From a bacterium (GTDB lineage Bacteria; CAIWAD01), in the NCBI GenBank assembly GCA_030685015.1, contig JAUXWS010000011.1, positions 1-9,403 of the forward strand: a DNA stretch of 9,403 bases. The letters run 5' to 3'. A program made the position numbers and the translations under genes. This document shows, one piece after another, positions 1 through 5,583 of this stretch (the stretch's first letter is position 1; each line of letters starts with the position of its first letter). The notes beneath the pieces are model-generated. The model was given only the letters and a program-made list of their open reading frames with translations. It did not search any database and was not told the origin of the DNA.

Positions 1-356
1 CACCGCATGGAGGGTTGGGTCCAGAAGGTTCCCGTTCCGGACCAGAACCGTTGGCCAAGTGTGTTGATGTAGATGACGCGCCAGTACAGGTGCGCGTCTT
101 CCGGCAAGGTGATCGTGCTCCGATAGGTGGTTGTGCCCACCTGGGTTTCGATGAGCGGATGGGCCATGCCCGGGTTGTCCGCCACCTGCAGAACCCACGC
201 GTGGTATCCGTTCTTGGGCAGCCAGGCGAAGTGGGTCCCTTGCACTGGGACGAGGTGCTGTCCTGGCGTGGGCGTGATGAGCTCGGGCGCATCCATGGCG
301 GACGATCCCAGGGCGATGGCCAGCAGGAGCAGGGCGGTGTAGATGCTTGTCTTCAT
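1..356 (-). CDS. Secreted FnIII-like domain protein, 3' end beyond window
   Basis: The gene reads leftward from an ATG at 356 and is still open at base 1, giving 118 codons. The start is set by AAGGAG eight bases upstream. Residues 1-20 form a typical Sec signal peptide: KTS, a hydrophobic core of Ala/Leu/Ile, then GSSA before MDAPE, a likely signal peptidase I site. Residues 24-113 look like a fibronectin type III-like domain: 'PELITPTPGQ', then 'FAWLPKNG', an LQVA strand, a 'YWRVIY' strand and a closing 'GTFWT'. The same landmarks occur in the C-terminus of the C10 protease at 3288-4712, so the two probably share a domain. It follows the only real intergenic gap and may have its own promoter. 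The product is probably exported, to the periplasm or outside. Its function beyond protein or carbohydrate binding is unknown. Confidence 0.8.
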   Translation of the reverse strand, partial: MKTSIYTALLLLAIALGSSAMDAPELITPTPGQHLVPVQGTHFAWLPKNGYHAWVLQVADNPGMAHPLIETQVGTTTYRSTITLPEDAHLYWRVIYINTLGQRFWSGTGTFWTQPSMR

Positions 357-472
357 GATTTGTCTCCTTTACTTGTGGTAAAAGCTTCTGTCGGGGTTTG
401 TAACCCGGTCACAGCTTGTACTAGTCCTTGGCAAAAGTCAAGTCGGATCGGCTTGATCATCAAGCTCTTTCG
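357..472. promoter_or_regulatory. Only sizeable intergenic gap; possible minus-strand promoter
   Basis: This 116-base AT-richer spacer separates the basic peptide gene (stop at 473) from the secreted FnIII protein (start at 356). On the minus strand there is TTGACT at 441-436 and, 15 bases on, TACAAG at 420-415, which matches four of six bases of a -10 box. The spacing is short, so this is only a candidate. The remaining leader ends in AAGGAG before the start codon. I see no convincing rho-independent terminator. A promoter here would make sense because the downstream gene lacks the overlapping start used by the genes before it. Confidence 0.3.
451..465. repeat. 15-base palindrome GCTTGATCATCAAGC, operator-like
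   Basis: The two 7-base arms GCTTGAT and ATCAAGC are perfect reverse complements around one central base. The loop is too small for a full hairpin; at most a 5-bp stem with a 5-base loop would form, and no T-run follows directly. The position, about ten bases upstream of the candidate -35 element on the minus strand, suits a dimeric regulator site. It could also be chance. Confidence 0.35.
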
Positions 473-667
473 CTATTGGCGATAGTGGCGGCGCGCCCGT
501 GCCTCGGCGCGCAGGGTGGCCTTCTCGCGATCCTCCTGTGATTGCCACCAGCGCTGGCGGGCACGGCACGTGCCCAGCGTGCCAGGGTCCTGCACCTGGT
601 GGCCTTGGCCGCGCAGGGACTGCCGTCGCCGGCGCTGGGCGCGGCGCTTGCGGGATTCCCAGGTCAT
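473..667 (-). CDS. Very basic 64-aa protein, unknown function
   Basis: The ATG at 667 overlaps the upstream stop by four bases (ATGA), and the gene ends in TAG at 473. A GGTGG sequence lies just upstream. The product is extremely arginine-rich: 'SRKRRAQRRRRQ' at residues 5-16 and 'EARARRHYRQ' at the C-terminus. A single Cys and a 'RWWQ' patch lie in the middle. I recognise no family. The charge suggests nucleic-acid binding, but this is inference from composition only. It is the last member of the overlapping chain before the 116-base gap. Similar short basic peptides are common at the ends of phage accessory operons. Confidence 0.6.
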   Translation of the reverse strand: MTWESRKRRAQRRRRQSLRGQGHQVQDPGTLGTCRARQRWWQSQEDREKATLRAEARARRHYRQ

Positions 668-858
668 GGCTTGTCCACCAGCGCCTGGGTGTTGTGTCGT
701 GCAACCCGCGCCCCGCAGGCCTTGCATCGTGCCCAGCGCTTGCTCGTCGCCCGCGTGCCGTGGCCGCACTCGGGGCACATGGACCCGTTGAGCAGTAGCA
801 GCGCCACAAGGGCTTCCACGCCATCCTTGGTGGCGAGGATGTTGGTGCGCGGTGTCAT
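664..858 (-). CDS. Small zinc-ribbon protein, 64 aa
   Basis: The ATG at 858 overlaps the stop of the membrane protein gene (ATGA), with AGGGG upstream as a likely ribosome site. Residues 14-24 are a short hydrophobic helix. Two knuckles follow, CPEC at 28-31 and CKAC at 45-48, separated by 13 residues rich in Arg/Lys/Thr. This four-cysteine arrangement is a zinc ribbon, as found in many small DNA-, RNA- or protein-binding phage proteins. The gene is embedded between a two-helix membrane protein and a very basic peptide, each with a 4-base overlap, so the three are probably made together. The specific partner is unknown. The zinc site is well supported; the role is not. Confidence 0.7.
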   Translation of the reverse strand: MTPRTNILATKDGVEALVALLLLNGSMCPECGHGTRATSKRWARCKACGARVARHNTQALVDKP

Positions 859-1022
859 GGCTTCGGCCCCTGGGCGGCGAGCCAGAGCAGGATGAGGAAG
901 ACGGTCCCGCTGATGGCGGTCTTGGCGGCGCGCCGGCGGTATCCGGCGCCCATGTCGTCGGCGATCATGGACACGACGGCCATGAGGACAATGACGGCGA
1001 GGAGCCAGCCTGCCCAGTTCAT
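855..1022 (-). CDS. Small two-helix membrane protein, 55 aa
   Basis: The gene starts at the ATG at 1022, preceded by GGAGG at 7 bases and overlapping the upstream stop by four. Residues 4-20 (AGWLLAVIVLMAVVSMI) and 37-50 (SGTVFLILLWLAA region) are two transmembrane helices, joined by a short loop with 'YRRRAAK'. By the positive-inside rule that loop is cytoplasmic. The size and two-helix hairpin resemble small phage holins or other morons. No endolysin is recognisable beside it, so I do not call it a holin. It sits between a coiled-coil protein and a zinc-ribbon protein in the same overlapping chain. Confidence 0.75.
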   Translation of the reverse strand: MNWAGWLLAVIVLMAVVSMIADDMGAGYRRRAAKTAISGTVFLILLWLAAQGPKP

Positions 1023-1423
1023 TGGGGGTCCTCCGCGTTGGGCGTGGGCCCGCTGGCGGACTCTTCGGCCAGCATCCGGCGGCACGCCTCGCTGAGAGTG
1101 ATTCCAGGCTCCAGGCAGGAATTGTCCGCCATGGGGGCTAGGTGGTCCATGCGGTCGATGAGCCGCGTCAGCTCGTCGATGTGATCCCTGAGATGTCCGG
1201 CGGCGGCTTGCGCGAAAACAGTCTCTGCCTTGGCCAGCTTCAGCTCGGCCTCCAGTTCTGCCAGCCGGCTAATGGCGGCCGCGTCCCGGGTTTCCTGCGC
1301 CTGCAGCAGGCGCACCAGCTCGCTGGCCGTTCCGCCGTAGCCCGGCTCCAGGAGGACTTCCAGCTTGCGGGTGCATTCGCACAGGTAGCTGACCTGGCGC
1401 TTGAGTTCGGTCAGGTCATGCAT
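1019..1423 (-). CDS. Coiled-coil protein, 134 aa, unknown
   Basis: The start is the ATG at 1423, with AAGGA about eight bases upstream. It overlaps the preceding gene by eight bases; the nearby ATG at 1419 is in another frame and stops at once. The protein is mostly helical. Residues 1-25 are a heptad-like helix with 'CEC' at 15-17, and residues 33-93 form a long helix rich in Ala, Leu, Glu and Arg with an extended coiled-coil pattern ('ISRLAELEAELKLAKAE'). The tail is acidic and Pro/Ser-rich. I recognise no family. Three coiled-coil proteins are encoded consecutively here (1727-2203, 1416-1730 and this one), which may mean a shared complex. That is inference. Confidence 0.7.
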   Translation of the reverse strand: MHDLTELKRQVSYLCECTRKLEVLLEPGYGGTASELVRLLQAQETRDAAAISRLAELEAELKLAKAETVFAQAAAGHLRDHIDELTRLIDRMDHLAPMADNSCLEPGITLSEACRRMLAEESASGPTPNAEDPQ

Positions 1424-1730
1424 CGGGCGTGTCCTTCTGCGCCAGGGTGTCGCGGTAGCGAAGACACGCCGCCCGCCGCGTCTTCTGGTGCGCGAAGAGA
1501 CCATACACGCGACCATTGACCCGCTTCGGGGGGATACCCACCCGCTCCCGCTCTTCGTCGTCCGTCTCGGCAAGCGCCGCCCGCACCACGGCGGTCATGG
1601 CATTGACCTGTGCCTCCAGCTTGAGCGCCTTGTCGCGCAACGCTTCGCGCTCTTCGGCCAGCTCCCTGTTCGTGAGTTGCAGCCTGCGCACCTGCGCTTC
1701 ATGCCTGCGCACACCAGTTGCCTGATTCAT
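1416..1730 (-). CDS. Coiled-coil protein, 104 aa, unknown
   Basis: The ATG at 1730 overlaps the upstream stop (ATGA) and has a strong GGAGG eight bases before it, so longer upstream reading in this frame is discarded. Residues 8-60 are a charged continuous helix (RLQLTNRELAEEREALRD) ending in the acidic 'ETDDEERERV'. A basic C-terminal part follows, containing 'GRVYGLF' at 73-79 and 'KTRRAACLRYRD'. The layout of a coiled coil plus a basic segment could suit oligomerisation and nucleic-acid or partner binding, but no family is recognised. It is the middle of three adjacent coiled-coil genes. Confidence 0.7.
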   Translation of the reverse strand: MNQATGVRRHEAQVRRLQLTNRELAEEREALRDKALKLEAQVNAMTAVVRAALAETDDEERERVGIPPKRVNGRVYGLFAHQKTRRAACLRYRDTLAQKDTPDA

Positions 1731-2203
1731 GTTTGCTGTCCTCCATGTTGTGCTTTGGTTGTCTTCACCTGCGCCACCAGGTCGCATAGGCTTGCCTGCT
1801 TTGCCGCGCCTGCTTCCCCATTCAGCGCCACATCCAGCTCGCGGGTCAGGCGATTCACGTCCTCCAGGGCCTCGGCTTGGCCGGCTATCAGCTCGGCCTG
1901 CTGTGCCGCCAGGTCCTGCAGTCTTTCCCAGGAATTGAAGTGGGCGCGCTGGGAGGGGTTGGTGCTGCGGATCCGCATCAGGCCAAGCCAAACTTGGAAG
2001 CGGTCATCTTGGGTGGAGCGCATGACGAGGGTGAGGTTCTTGGTGGACACCCAGCCGTTCTTCCCAATCAGCGTGGCCACCAGCTTGCCGTCGGGCAGTT
2101 CAATGATCTGGCGAACGCGGGACGTGGGGCCGTTGTAGGGCGGTCCACCGATCACAGGGTGGTAGCGGACCAGGTCGCCCGCACAGAACACGTGATCAGG
2201 CAT
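1727..2203 (-). CDS. Beta-barrel plus coiled-coil protein, 158 aa
   Basis: The start is the ATG at 2203, with AAGGAAG a few bases upstream and an eight-base overlap with the preceding 59-aa gene. Residues 5-60 look like a small SH3/KOW-type barrel: 'CAGDLVRY' then 'GGPPYNGP', 'VRQIIEL', 'LVATLIG' and 'GWVSTKNLTLV'. This is the pattern of phage proteins described as surface-loop barrels with a GD-x-V motif. Residues 90-130 form a Gln/Glu/Ala-rich helix predicted to coil. The first motif (C-x-GD-x-x-R) resembles the start of the plus-strand reading frame at 2615-2884. The function is unknown. It probably binds a protein partner through the coil. Confidence 0.7.
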   Translation of the reverse strand: MPDHVFCAGDLVRYHPVIGGPPYNGPTSRVRQIIELPDGKLVATLIGKNGWVSTKNLTLVMRSTQDDRFQVWLGLMRIRSTNPSQRAHFNSWERLQDLAAQQAELIAGQAEALEDVNRLTRELDVALNGEAGAAKQASLCDLVAQVKTTKAQHGGQQT

Positions 2204-2375
2204 GGGGCTTCCTTTCCTTGGCTGTGCCAATGGGCTTCAGCTCGCGGATGACGGCCTTCACCACGCTGGTCTCGCCCCAGCGGGCGCGCAGCATGCGCAC
2301 GGTGCCTTCCAGGTCTTGCTGGGTGACGTGCCCGGTCACGTGGATGAGCAGGGAGTGGACGGCGGGGCGCTTCAT
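2196..2375 (-). CDS. Small 59-aa protein, unknown
   Basis: This short gene fills the space between two others. The ATG at 2375 overlaps the upstream stop (ATGA), and the TGA at 2198-2196 lies eight bases inside the next gene. An AGGGCCCAGGA stretch precedes the start. The protein begins 'MKRPAVHSLLIHVTG', a probable beta strand, followed by an amphipathic helix around 'QDLEGTVRMLRARWG' and a second strand 'TSVVKAVIREL', then a basic tail. The strand-helix-strand form and high third-position GC support a real gene. I recognise no family. The perfect overlap pattern is the main evidence. Confidence 0.7.
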   Translation of the reverse strand: MKRPAVHSLLIHVTGHVTQQDLEGTVRMLRARWGETSVVKAVIRELKPIGTAKERKPHA

Positions 2376-2893
2376 TCCTGGGCCCTCAGAAGACCCAGTT
2401 TGTACTCCTCTTCACGAACGAAGAGGCCGGTGAGCGACTGAAGAGATCCAACAAGTCGCATCGCTTCCTTCTGCTCGGGGAAGTCAACCCCGCTCAGGAT
2501 ATTGGATAGGGCGTTCAGGTTGGTTTGCAGGCATTGGGCTGGCAGAACGCTGGGGCGGTGGAGCCAAACTTCTTCGACGTGGCGATTCCACTCTTCTTCA
2601 TTGGGGGCACGATCATGAGCCGAAGCGTCTGTCCTGGCGACATCATTCGTGTTGGATTTCACCAAGTGGTTGTGAGTTTCGTCTACGACACGACCAGGAT
2701 CCAGGGGGTTTTCTTGGACCCCGACGGGCACGCCGTCGCCGAGGATATTGTCCTCTTGGACGGGAAGTGGGATTGGGCCGACCTGGGTGTGAGCCGCGTC
2801 CCTGCTGACCTTTTCGAGCATTTTTCCCCCTTTGTCGAAGTCTTGCGCAAGGCTGAGGGGTCGCATCGATTCAAGCGGCGTTGAAGCTTTCAC
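2372..2893 (-). CDS. Unknown 173-aa protein; N-terminal half doubtful
   Basis: The frame begins with a GTG at 2893 that overlaps the upstream stop as GTGA, the habit of this operon, but the ribosome site there is poor. An internal ATG at 2821 has AAAGGGGG before it and may be the real start. Residues 105-173 look like a genuine helical protein ('LQTNLNALSNILSG', 'LVGSLQSLTGLFVREEE'). Residues 30-100 are unusually polar and rich in Asp, Asn, His and Pro, as expected when a gene on the other strand is read backwards. Indeed a plausible protein is encoded opposite (2615-2884), with codons in exact register. Base composition is lower in GC than the surroundings, suggesting separate origin. No family is recognised. 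Confidence 0.55.
   Translation of the reverse strand: MKASTPLESMRPLSLAQDFDKGGKMLEKVSRDAAHTQVGPIPLPVQEDNILGDGVPVGVQENPLDPGRVVDETHNHLVKSNTNDVARTDASAHDRAPNEEEWNRHVEEVWLHRPSVLPAQCLQTNLNALSNILSGVDFPEQKEAMRLVGSLQSLTGLFVREEEYKLGLLRAQE
2615..2884 (+). CDS. Possible plus-strand 89-aa barrel-like protein (antisense to 2372-2893)
   Basis: This would be the only plus-strand gene. Read from the ATG at 2615, with GGGGG about eight bases upstream, it gives a well-formed small protein: 'CPGDIIRVG' at 6-14, then strands 'QVVVSFVYD', 'IQGVFLDPDG', 'AEDIVLLDGKWDW', and a helix 'ADLFEHFSPFVEVLRK' with a basic end. The alternating strands and the C-x-GD-x-x-R opening resemble the N-terminus of the protein at 1727-2203. 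Against it: all neighbours are on the minus strand, and the minus frame is also open through the whole region with a 4-base overlap start. The codons of the two frames pair exactly, so composition cannot decide between them. Confidence 0.35.
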   Translation: MSRSVCPGDIIRVGFHQVVVSFVYDTTRIQGVFLDPDGHAVAEDIVLLDGKWDWADLGVSRVPADLFEHFSPFVEVLRKAEGSHRFKRR

Positions 2894-3291
2894 GAATCAG
2901 ACCCATCACCATCTGGCGCATTGTTGATTACTGGGCAGCCCAGCAGGCAGTTGCCGGCGGCCGTGTACTCGCGCAGCTCCTCGGGCGTCACCACCACCAG
3001 ATCCATGGTGCGGGCGTAGGTCCGCCAGCCGGGGCATGGCTCCAGCACGGCGCAGCCGTGGGCCGTCAGGTGGTCCACTTGTCGGGGCGGGTTGTCCTGG
3101 GACAGGGGCCAGGCCGCGAAGCGTGCCCAGCAGCCTGCGATGATGGCGGGGTTGACGGTGAATGGAATGTGCTGGCAATACTGCTTGGAGGATCCATCGG
3201 CAATCTTGGGGCCGGCGCATGGCACGCACATGTCCCCTGGGATCATGGATTTGGTGAACGCGCCCATCTCGGTATGGGTCAGGGGGGTCAT
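2890..3291 (-). CDS. Cysteine-rich 133-aa protein next to C10 protease
   Basis: The ATG at 3291 overlaps the protease stop (ATGA), with GGAGGAC about eight bases upstream. Eight cysteines are spread over 133 residues: 22, 25 (CVPC), 39, 54, 80, 86, 115 and 119. The central part contains 'IIAGCWARFAAWPL', and the tail is acidic ('DGDGSDS'). There is no signal peptide, so the cysteines more likely bind metal than form disulfides, but that is inference. In streptococci the gene after speB encodes the inhibitor Spi, which resembles the SpeB propeptide. I see no such resemblance here, so an inhibitor role is not supported by sequence. No family is recognised. Confidence 0.7.
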   Translation of the reverse strand: MTPLTHTEMGAFTKSMIPGDMCVPCAGPKIADGSSKQYCQHIPFTVNPAIIAGCWARFAAWPLSQDNPPRQVDHLTAHGCAVLEPCPGWRTYARTMDLVVVTPEELREYTAAGNCLLGCPVINNAPDGDGSDS

Positions 3292-4712
3292 GGGCGGGGT
3301 CCTCCGATACCGCCGGGTCCGGTTCCGATGATGGCCGACCGCTGCCCAGTGGTGAATTGGCTGGCCGGCGTGACAAAGGAGCGGCCGGTTCGATCGAACC
3401 AGATGAGGCGCCAGTGGTGGGTGGTCACGGGCGCCAGATTGCTCGCCGTGTAAGCCGTGTAGGTGCCCGGCAACTGGGCCTGCAGGACGATCTGCGTGAA
3501 CTGGGCCGTGAGCGAGAGCTGGACGCTCACGCGCGCCATGCCCTCGCGCGGCAGCCAGCGCAGCGTGACGGCATGGGGGGTGACGTCGCCGTCACCATCC
3601 AGCGGATGCAGCAGCTCCTCGCCCCGGGGCTCGATCCCCACGACCATGCCCTGCACGGCGGTAAAACTCTTCGAGCCCGGCGTGATGGCATCCAGCGTGT
3701 ACCAGCCGTTGTAGGTTCCGCTCCAGCCGAAGTTGAGGTGCTTGTAGCCGTCGGACCGCCAGCCATCCAGGTTGAAGGCATGCCCGCCGCTGGGCCCTTG
3801 TCCCCGGTGGACGATGGGCCGCCCGGCGCGGATCTCGTCCTCGATGAGGTTTTCCCACGTCTCCGGCGGGGTGGAGCTGCGCCACACCATGCGCGCCGTG
3901 TCCCGGTAGCGCAGGTAGAGGCGCAGGGCCGTGGCCACCATGGCGCTCTGGGCGCTTGAGCCGCGCGGCCCGTAGTTCATGCGCACGCCCACGCCCGCCA
4001 AGTAGAGCAGGCGCGCCGCCGCGGCCGTGGCGCCCACGGGGCGCATGTCCTTCCAGGCGGGCGTCTCGGCCAGCATGTCCAGCCCGATGCCGCCATAGAC
4101 CGGGTGCTCGTACCACGGGTGACCCTGCCCGCGCCAGGGGTGCTGGTGGTGGAACAGCACCTGCGCCATGGCCGTGGCCACACAGCCGGCGTAGGCCCGG
4201 CCGGCGGGCCCGGCAGGATCCACCGGGCAGTGGGCGTTCCAACCGGCCCCTTGGCCCCAGCGCGCGGCCAGGAGGGCCGGCAACTCCTCCACCTCATCCA
4301 GTGCCGCGCGGCCGCCCGGTTCCAGGAGCTCGTCCCACATGGCGCGGAAGGGGTTGTCCAGGGCGGCGCGGCCCTCGCCGGGGGCCTGGTGGATCTGGAG
4401 GATCTCGATGCCCCAGTCCGCCAGCATCTGGATCAGGCCGGGGGGCAGCCCTTCCCTGGTGGTGACGGGTGGGGGGAACTCGCCCGCGCGTGCCCAGCCC
4501 AGGATGGGCCGGGCCTGGCGGTCGCCGGCGACCAGGGCCCAGCCCGTTCCGCCCGTGACGATATGGATGCCTGGCTCGTCGTCGTCGAGGACGATGGTAT
4601 CCGCGACGACGACCTCCCGGGGATCGATGGCTTCGGCGCGGGCGCCGGCCACGCGCGTGAGCCAGGCAGCGCCGGCGGCGCGCGCCAGCTCAGGCGTGAT
4701 GGGTTCAATCAT
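3288..4712 (-). CDS. C10 family (streptopain-like) cysteine protease with FnIII-like tail
   Basis: The start is the ATG at 4712, overlapping the upstream stop, with AAGGAG eight bases before it; 474 aa. Residues 1-110 match the C10 propeptide pattern ('GWALVAGDRQARPILGW', then 'LPPGLIQMLADWGIEI'). The catalytic domain covers about 140-361. The nucleophile Cys177 is in 'GCVATAMAQ', the catalytic His311 is in 'GGHAFNLDGW', and Asn327/Trp330 lie in 'LNFGW', the family's last active-site block. A 'MNYGPRGSSAQS' segment matches SpeB's 'MDYGPSSGSAGS'. An FnIII-like domain follows at about 362-456 ('LRWLPREG', 'HWRLIWFD', 'SQFTTG'), then a Gly/Pro tail. All family residues are intact. Unlike usual members it has no signal peptide, so it is made in the cytoplasm. 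The target may be a host or phage protein, or it may be released on lysis. The propeptide suggests self-activation. Confidence 0.88.
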   Translation of the reverse strand: MIEPITPELARAAGAAWLTRVAGARAEAIDPREVVVADTIVLDDDEPGIHIVTGGTGWALVAGDRQARPILGWARAGEFPPPVTTREGLPPGLIQMLADWGIEILQIHQAPGEGRAALDNPFRAMWDELLEPGGRAALDEVEELPALLAARWGQGAGWNAHCPVDPAGPAGRAYAGCVATAMAQVLFHHQHPWRGQGHPWYEHPVYGGIGLDMLAETPAWKDMRPVGATAAAARLLYLAGVGVRMNYGPRGSSAQSAMVATALRLYLRYRDTARMVWRSSTPPETWENLIEDEIRAGRPIVHRGQGPSGGHAFNLDGWRSDGYKHLNFGWSGTYNGWYTLDAITPGSKSFTAVQGMVVGIEPRGEELLHPLDGDGDVTPHAVTLRWLPREGMARVSVQLSLTAQFTQIVLQAQLPGTYTAYTASNLAPVTTHHWRLIWFDRTGRSFVTPASQFTTGQRSAIIGTGPGGIGGPRP

Positions 4713-5239
4713 GCGGTGGCTCCTTCAGGTTGTGGAATGGCGGATAGGGGGCGGAGCGGGAGCGTGTCCAGGGCGATGGACACCTCGGCCATGGACATGG
4801 CCAGGTCCAGGACTGACTGCCAGTCATGCGTGGGCCACCAGGTGGCGTCCTGCGTGCTGACGATGATGCCCTTCTCCTTGAGCGTGTCCATGGCGGGAAG
4901 CACCTGGCTGGGCGCAAGGCTCGTGGCCAGGACCAGGTTCTGCGTGGTGGAGTGCTTAGGCCCCAGGAGGCAGATGGCGGCGAGCACGCGCCGTGCACGG
5001 GGGCTGATTGCGTCCAGCTGCGGCGGGCTGGCGGCGGCCCACTCCCCGTCGGCGCGCTCGCGCAGCTGCCGGTAGGTTTCGTCGGCGCGGCCGATGGTCG
5101 CTGTGGCGTGCCCACACTTGGGGCACCAGCGCAGCTCGGTGGCCTCGTGCTCCGCGCCTTTGATGGTCGACTGGATGTGGTGCCGGATGTCGGTGTTGCC
5201 GCAGGCGCAAGGCCCAGGGGTTGGCATGCGGTCGCGCAT
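4709..5239 (-). CDS. Zinc-ribbon / winged-helix DNA-binding protein, 176 aa
   Basis: I choose the ATG at 5239 because AAGGAG lies seven bases before it. A GTG at 5245 would overlap the preceding stop but sits one base from that site. Residues 11-42 hold CAC (11-13) and CPKC (39-42), a four-cysteine zinc ribbon. Residues 80-136 look like a winged helix: helix 'PRARRVLAAICLL', helix 'TTQNLVLATSL', recognition helix 'APSQVLPAMDTLKEKG', then a wing 'IIVSTQDATWWPT'. The C-terminal 35 residues are helical. The combination suggests a phage transcription regulator, possibly of this operon; no particular family is identifiable. It directly precedes the protease and overlaps it. Confidence 0.72.
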   Translation of the reverse strand: MRDRMPTPGPCACGNTDIRHHIQSTIKGAEHEATELRWCPKCGHATATIGRADETYRQLRERADGEWAAASPPQLDAISPRARRVLAAICLLGPKHSTTQNLVLATSLAPSQVLPAMDTLKEKGIIVSTQDATWWPTHDWQSVLDLAMSMAEVSIALDTLPLRPLSAIPQPEGATA

Positions 5240-5252
5240 GGTCACTCTCCTT
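5233..5252 (-). promoter_or_regulatory. Ribosome site deciding the start at 5239
   Basis: On the minus strand the bases read AAGGAGAGTGACCATG. The AGGAG is seven bases from the ATG at 5239 but only one from the GTG at 5245, which favours the ATG even though the GTG would keep the 4-base overlap seen elsewhere. Confidence 0.55.
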
Positions 5253-5583
5253 CAGGTGGGCGTGTGTGGAACCGGCACAGGGCCATGGCCAGGGCCGAGT
5301 TCCACGTGGAGCTGTGGGGTGGCCGGTCCGCCAGTTGGCGCTCGGTGCAGGGATCCCAGAGGCGGATGCTGCCGCCGGTCTTCCCCGGGGCGGGCTGCTC
5401 CAGGATCTCCAGCTGTCGCAGGTGTGGCCGCAGGATGGAGACCAGATCTTCCAGGAGGCGCTCGGCATGGACGCGCGGGAGGTCGGGCAGCACGCGATCC
5501 GGATGGTCGGCCTGCCAGCGGATGATGAGGCAGCAGTCGAACGCCTGCTCCGCGGCGGGGGTAGTGGAGAGCGTCTGGGTCAT
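5242..5583 (-). CDS. Unknown 113-aa protein
   Basis: The ATG at 5583 overlaps the upstream stop (ATGA); the ribosome site is weak (GGCGGACC), so translation is probably coupled. Residues 35-62 form an amphipathic helix ('HAERLLEDLVSILRPHLRQL'). A 'GGSIRLWDP' strand follows, then a C-terminal 'STWNSALAMALCRFH' helix. Cysteines at 17, 18, 79 and 103 make no clear metal site. I recognise no family. It lies between the AP2-like protein and the zinc-ribbon/winged-helix protein. Its 'IRLWDP' and 'ALAMALCRF' segments resemble small phage proteins of unknown function that carry substrate-like boxes, but nothing specific can be claimed. Confidence 0.65.
   Translation of the reverse strand: MTQTLSTTPAAEQAFDCCLIIRWQADHPDRVLPDLPRVHAERLLEDLVSILRPHLRQLEILEQPAPGKTGGSIRLWDPCTERQLADRPPHSSTWNSALAMALCRFHTRPPEGE

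Noticed and set aside
451-465. Terminator after the gene ending at 473.
   Set aside because: The palindrome has a one-base centre, at best a 5-bp stem, and no following T-run.
15-485. Plus-strand open frame of 156 codons.
   Set aside because: The minus strand here encodes a signal peptide plus FnIII-like domain with a strong ribosome site, which is far better supported.
855-1022. Holin of a lysis cassette.
   Set aside because: The topology fits, but there is no recognisable endolysin or spanin beside it.
4104-5075. Long plus-strand open frame of 323 codons.
   Set aside because: It lies opposite the protease and the winged-helix gene, which have recognised domains and ribosome sites; high GC removes stops from the opposite strand.
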